Shown piece after piece: positions 48,196 through 49,554 of a stretch of 49,554 nucleotides of DNA; the stretch's first letter is position 1, and every line of letters begins with the position of its first letter. Under the pieces are notes generated by a model. The model ran no database searches. It worked only from the letters and a program-made list of their open reading frames with translations, and was not told the origin of the DNA. Source of the DNA: an uncultured Clostridia bacterium (GTDB lineage Bacteria; Bacillota; Clostridia; HGM11514); contig CAKSKB010000021.1 in the NCBI GenBank assembly GCA_934464705.1, forward strand, positions 1-49,554. The letters run 5' to 3'. Both the position numbers and the translations under genes were made by a program.

Positions 48196-49035
48196 CTAAA
48201 TTTTAGCGTCGGGCAGCTGTGCGCGCGAGCGTATGCCCGTTTTATCAAAAATATTGCTGATTGTCATTTTCACCGTAGACACCGAAACATAGAGTCTTGC
48301 GGCAATCTGTTTGTTTGTAAAGCCCTGGCGGATAAGCTCCGCCACCTCGCGTTCGCGCGGCGAAAGCCTGGTTTTCCCCGGGCCGATTTGCGCAGCGGCA
48401 ACTTCAAACTCCGCGCCGAGCCGGCAAATCACATCATATCCCGGCTCAGACTTCAGCTTGTCCAGCGCCGGTTTTATTGCGTTATAATTCTGCGCAAACG
48501 GCATATATATTCCGTCCGGCAAAGCCATAGCCAGCGCCGCGCGCAGAGCCTTTACCGCCTGCACGCCGTCGCCAAGCGCAGCGCTTGCGCAGCACTCAAA
48601 AATATAAAAATAAATCTGTGGCAGAATACTCGGTATTTCCGCAGCAATACCGCGCGCGAACGTGCAGAATGCGGCAAGCTTGACATATTCGCGCCGCTCG
48701 AGCAATATCCGCGCGTATATGATATGCGCAAAGGGAATCGTCATCGGCGCAAGCCTGTGCTCGCCTATATCCCCGTCCGCAAGCCATTCGTCCGCCTTTT
48801 CCGGGCGGTGCGTAAAGGCGTATATGTACCCCGAAAACAGGCTTTGCGTATAGCGGCACATATCCTCCGTGTTCGACGCCGCACTCTCCGACATATCAAA
48901 AAGCGCGTCGAACAGCCCCGCCTCGTCATTGCGCGCAAGCGCCGTATTTGCAAGAACGAACACGAATGCTCGCCTTAGTGTGTTTATAAACCGAAATTTA
49001 ATATCCATGGTCAACATGTTGCCATTTTCCGCCAT
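48196..49035 (-). CDS. LuxR-family regulator, N-terminally truncated
   Basis: A 279-residue frame with a C-terminal LuxR/GerE helix-turn-helix (LSPREREVAELIRQGFTNKQ, IAARLYVSVSTVKMTISNIF, about 218-260) after a helical TPR-like region (ADEWLADGDIGEHRLAPMTI; HIIYARILLERREYVKLAAF), the pattern of the C-terminal half of MalT-like regulators, which are normally far longer and begin with an ATPase or sensor domain. The first 12 or so codons overlap the 3' end of the lipoprotein gene in another frame, so the original start is gone. Probably a remnant after recombination; it may still make a DNA-binding fragment. Confidence 0.7.
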   Translation of the reverse strand: MAENGNMLTMDIKFRFINTLRRAFVFVLANTALARNDEAGLFDALFDMSESAASNTEDMCRYTQSLFSGYIYAFTHRPEKADEWLADGDIGEHRLAPMTIPFAHIIYARILLERREYVKLAAFCTFARGIAAEIPSILPQIYFYIFECCASAALGDGVQAVKALRAALAMALPDGIYMPFAQNYNAIKPALDKLKSEPGYDVICRLGAEFEVAAAQIGPGKTRLSPREREVAELIRQGFTNKQIAARLYVSVSTVKMTISNIFDKTGIRSRAQLPDAKI

Positions 49036-49402
49036 TTGTTCTGACTAAAATCCAATTCCAATCAGTGTATGTGCTGTTTGGGTTCAAAGACCCGTTTCCG
49101 CCGGATGAATCAACATCGAATGAAGACAATAAAACGATGACTTCATCTGCGTTATTCCTATCAGCCCAATCCTGATAAGCTTTTGAGCTGTCATCCCCTG
49201 CATAATAAATCTCTGTAAGGGTACATCCTGCCCAGTCACTCTTAAACTCTTTTTTTATAGTATCAACAGCCGTTCTGATATCCTCTTCGGAATACATTTC
49301 AGATTTTACATTATGCGTATTTACTTCATTAACATTTCCGCCGCAGGCATTCAAACCAAACACAATCAAAATACATAGCGCTGCACATATAATCTTTTTC
49401 AT
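48998..49402 (-). CDS. small putative lipoprotein
   Basis: A 134-residue lipoprotein: signal peptide MKKIICAALCILIVFGLNA followed by Cys (lipobox LNAC), then an extracellular domain (SEEDIRTAVDTIKKEFKSDW, YQDWADRNNADEVIVLLSSF) ending with WNWILVRTNGGKWQHVDHGY. The ending (W-x-L-V-R ... W-x-x-x-D-x-G-Y) is typical of small secreted proteins of gut Firmicutes, whose function I do not know. ATG 49402 has GGAGG about 11 nt upstream; the frame's earlier start at 49444 is not supported by a ribosome site. Overlaps the truncated LuxR frame by 38 bp. Confidence 0.75.
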   Translation of the reverse strand: MKKIICAALCILIVFGLNACGGNVNEVNTHNVKSEMYSEEDIRTAVDTIKKEFKSDWAGCTLTEIYYAGDDSSKAYQDWADRNNADEVIVLLSSFDVDSSGGNGSLNPNSTYTDWNWILVRTNGGKWQHVDHGY

Positions 49403-49476
49403 AATCCACACTGCCTCCGTAAATTCCGATTTATCGTTCTTCAATTCTCTTATTTCCGATTATTCTTCAACTTTTT

Positions 49477-49554
49477 TTAAAACTTGCGTTCCGACAGCCT
49501 TATTTCACGAATATATTGGAGCTGTCTTTCAAAATATTCATCGGTGAACATGTG
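49477..49554 (-). pseudogene. RhuM-like fragment at the window edge
   Basis: The minus-strand frame entering from the right edge contains MFTDEYFERQLQYIREIRLS then ERKF and a stop (49479-49477). This matches the conserved Y-F-E-x-x-L-x-x-I-R-E-I-R-x-S-E-R-x-F block of virulence RhuM family proteins, which normally continue ...YQKI. The stop directly after ERKF means the C-terminal part is missing. The 5' end lies outside the window, so how much upstream sequence remains is unknown. Confidence 0.45.

Noticed and set aside
1..49554. CRISPR arrays, tRNA or rRNA genes
   Set aside because: No spaced direct-repeat array, no cloverleaf with a T-arm GGTTCGA-type sequence, and no rRNA-like region was found. 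GGGTTCG words at 21269, 35487 and elsewhere belong to MITE ends.

Overview
The window looks like a piece of chromosome from a low-to-mid GC Firmicute of the class Clostridia, probably a gut Oscillospiraceae/Ruminococcaceae-type organism. The signs are near-consensus sigma-A promoters, strong AGGAGG-type ribosome binding sites, a type III glutamine synthetase, TrpB2, an AraR-like GntR/LacI regulator, and an IspH protein fused to ribosomal protein S1. No rRNA, tRNA or CRISPR array was seen.

Region 1 (1 to about 13313) is accessory DNA. A roughly 12.3-kb integrated element lies against the 3' end of guaA. Its tyrosine integrase (12124-13227) points at guaA. A guaA-tail-like sequence (1002-1016) and an integrase arm-type repeat (1116-1134) mark a likely left end. 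The cargo is two anti-phage modules on the minus strand: Hachiman (hamA, hamB) and an AlwI/N.BstNBI-type type IIS restriction system with two adenine methylases and a small controller protein. Maintenance genes follow: an oriT-like palindrome cluster, a cysteine-rich VLP protein, a split RepA/DUF6017 initiator, an excisionase-like protein and a repressor. To the left lie an orphan repressor and a truncated excisionase, probably from a second element.

Region 2 (13299-33920) is mostly core metabolism: purA-guaA, divergent glnN and an iron alcohol dehydrogenase, a GH4 glycosidase with a divergent AraC regulator, an ECF transporter S component, trpB2 with an unusual leader, argD-argF-GNAT, a coupled operon (MATE pump, secreted beta-propeller-like protein, queH, polysaccharide deacetylase), and a regulator/GIY-YIG/S4-protein operon. 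A cluster of helically spaced DnaA boxes lies upstream of the MATE gene.

Region 3 (33976-45851) holds a GH28-like beta-helix protein with an operator for the neighbouring AraR-like regulator, a LysR/aldo-keto reductase/flavodoxin-cupin cluster broken by a 279-bp MITE, serC-serA, cmk-plsC-ispH/S1, and an LRR lipoprotein. The MITE family has two full copies (21012-21290, 36074-36352) and one internally deleted remnant (about 35376-35508).

Region 4 (45889-49554) is scarred: a frameshifted MATE/YgjV chimera, a NodB-like protein, an N-terminally truncated LuxR regulator running into a lipoprotein gene, and a RhuM-like fragment at the edge.

Most notable: a 5-nt-periodic NAG-triplet array of 11 units followed by a terminator in the trpB2 leader (TRAP-like attenuation architecture); the paired Hachiman/type IIS island at guaA; and a MITE whose excision in silico exactly restores a flavodoxin reading frame.
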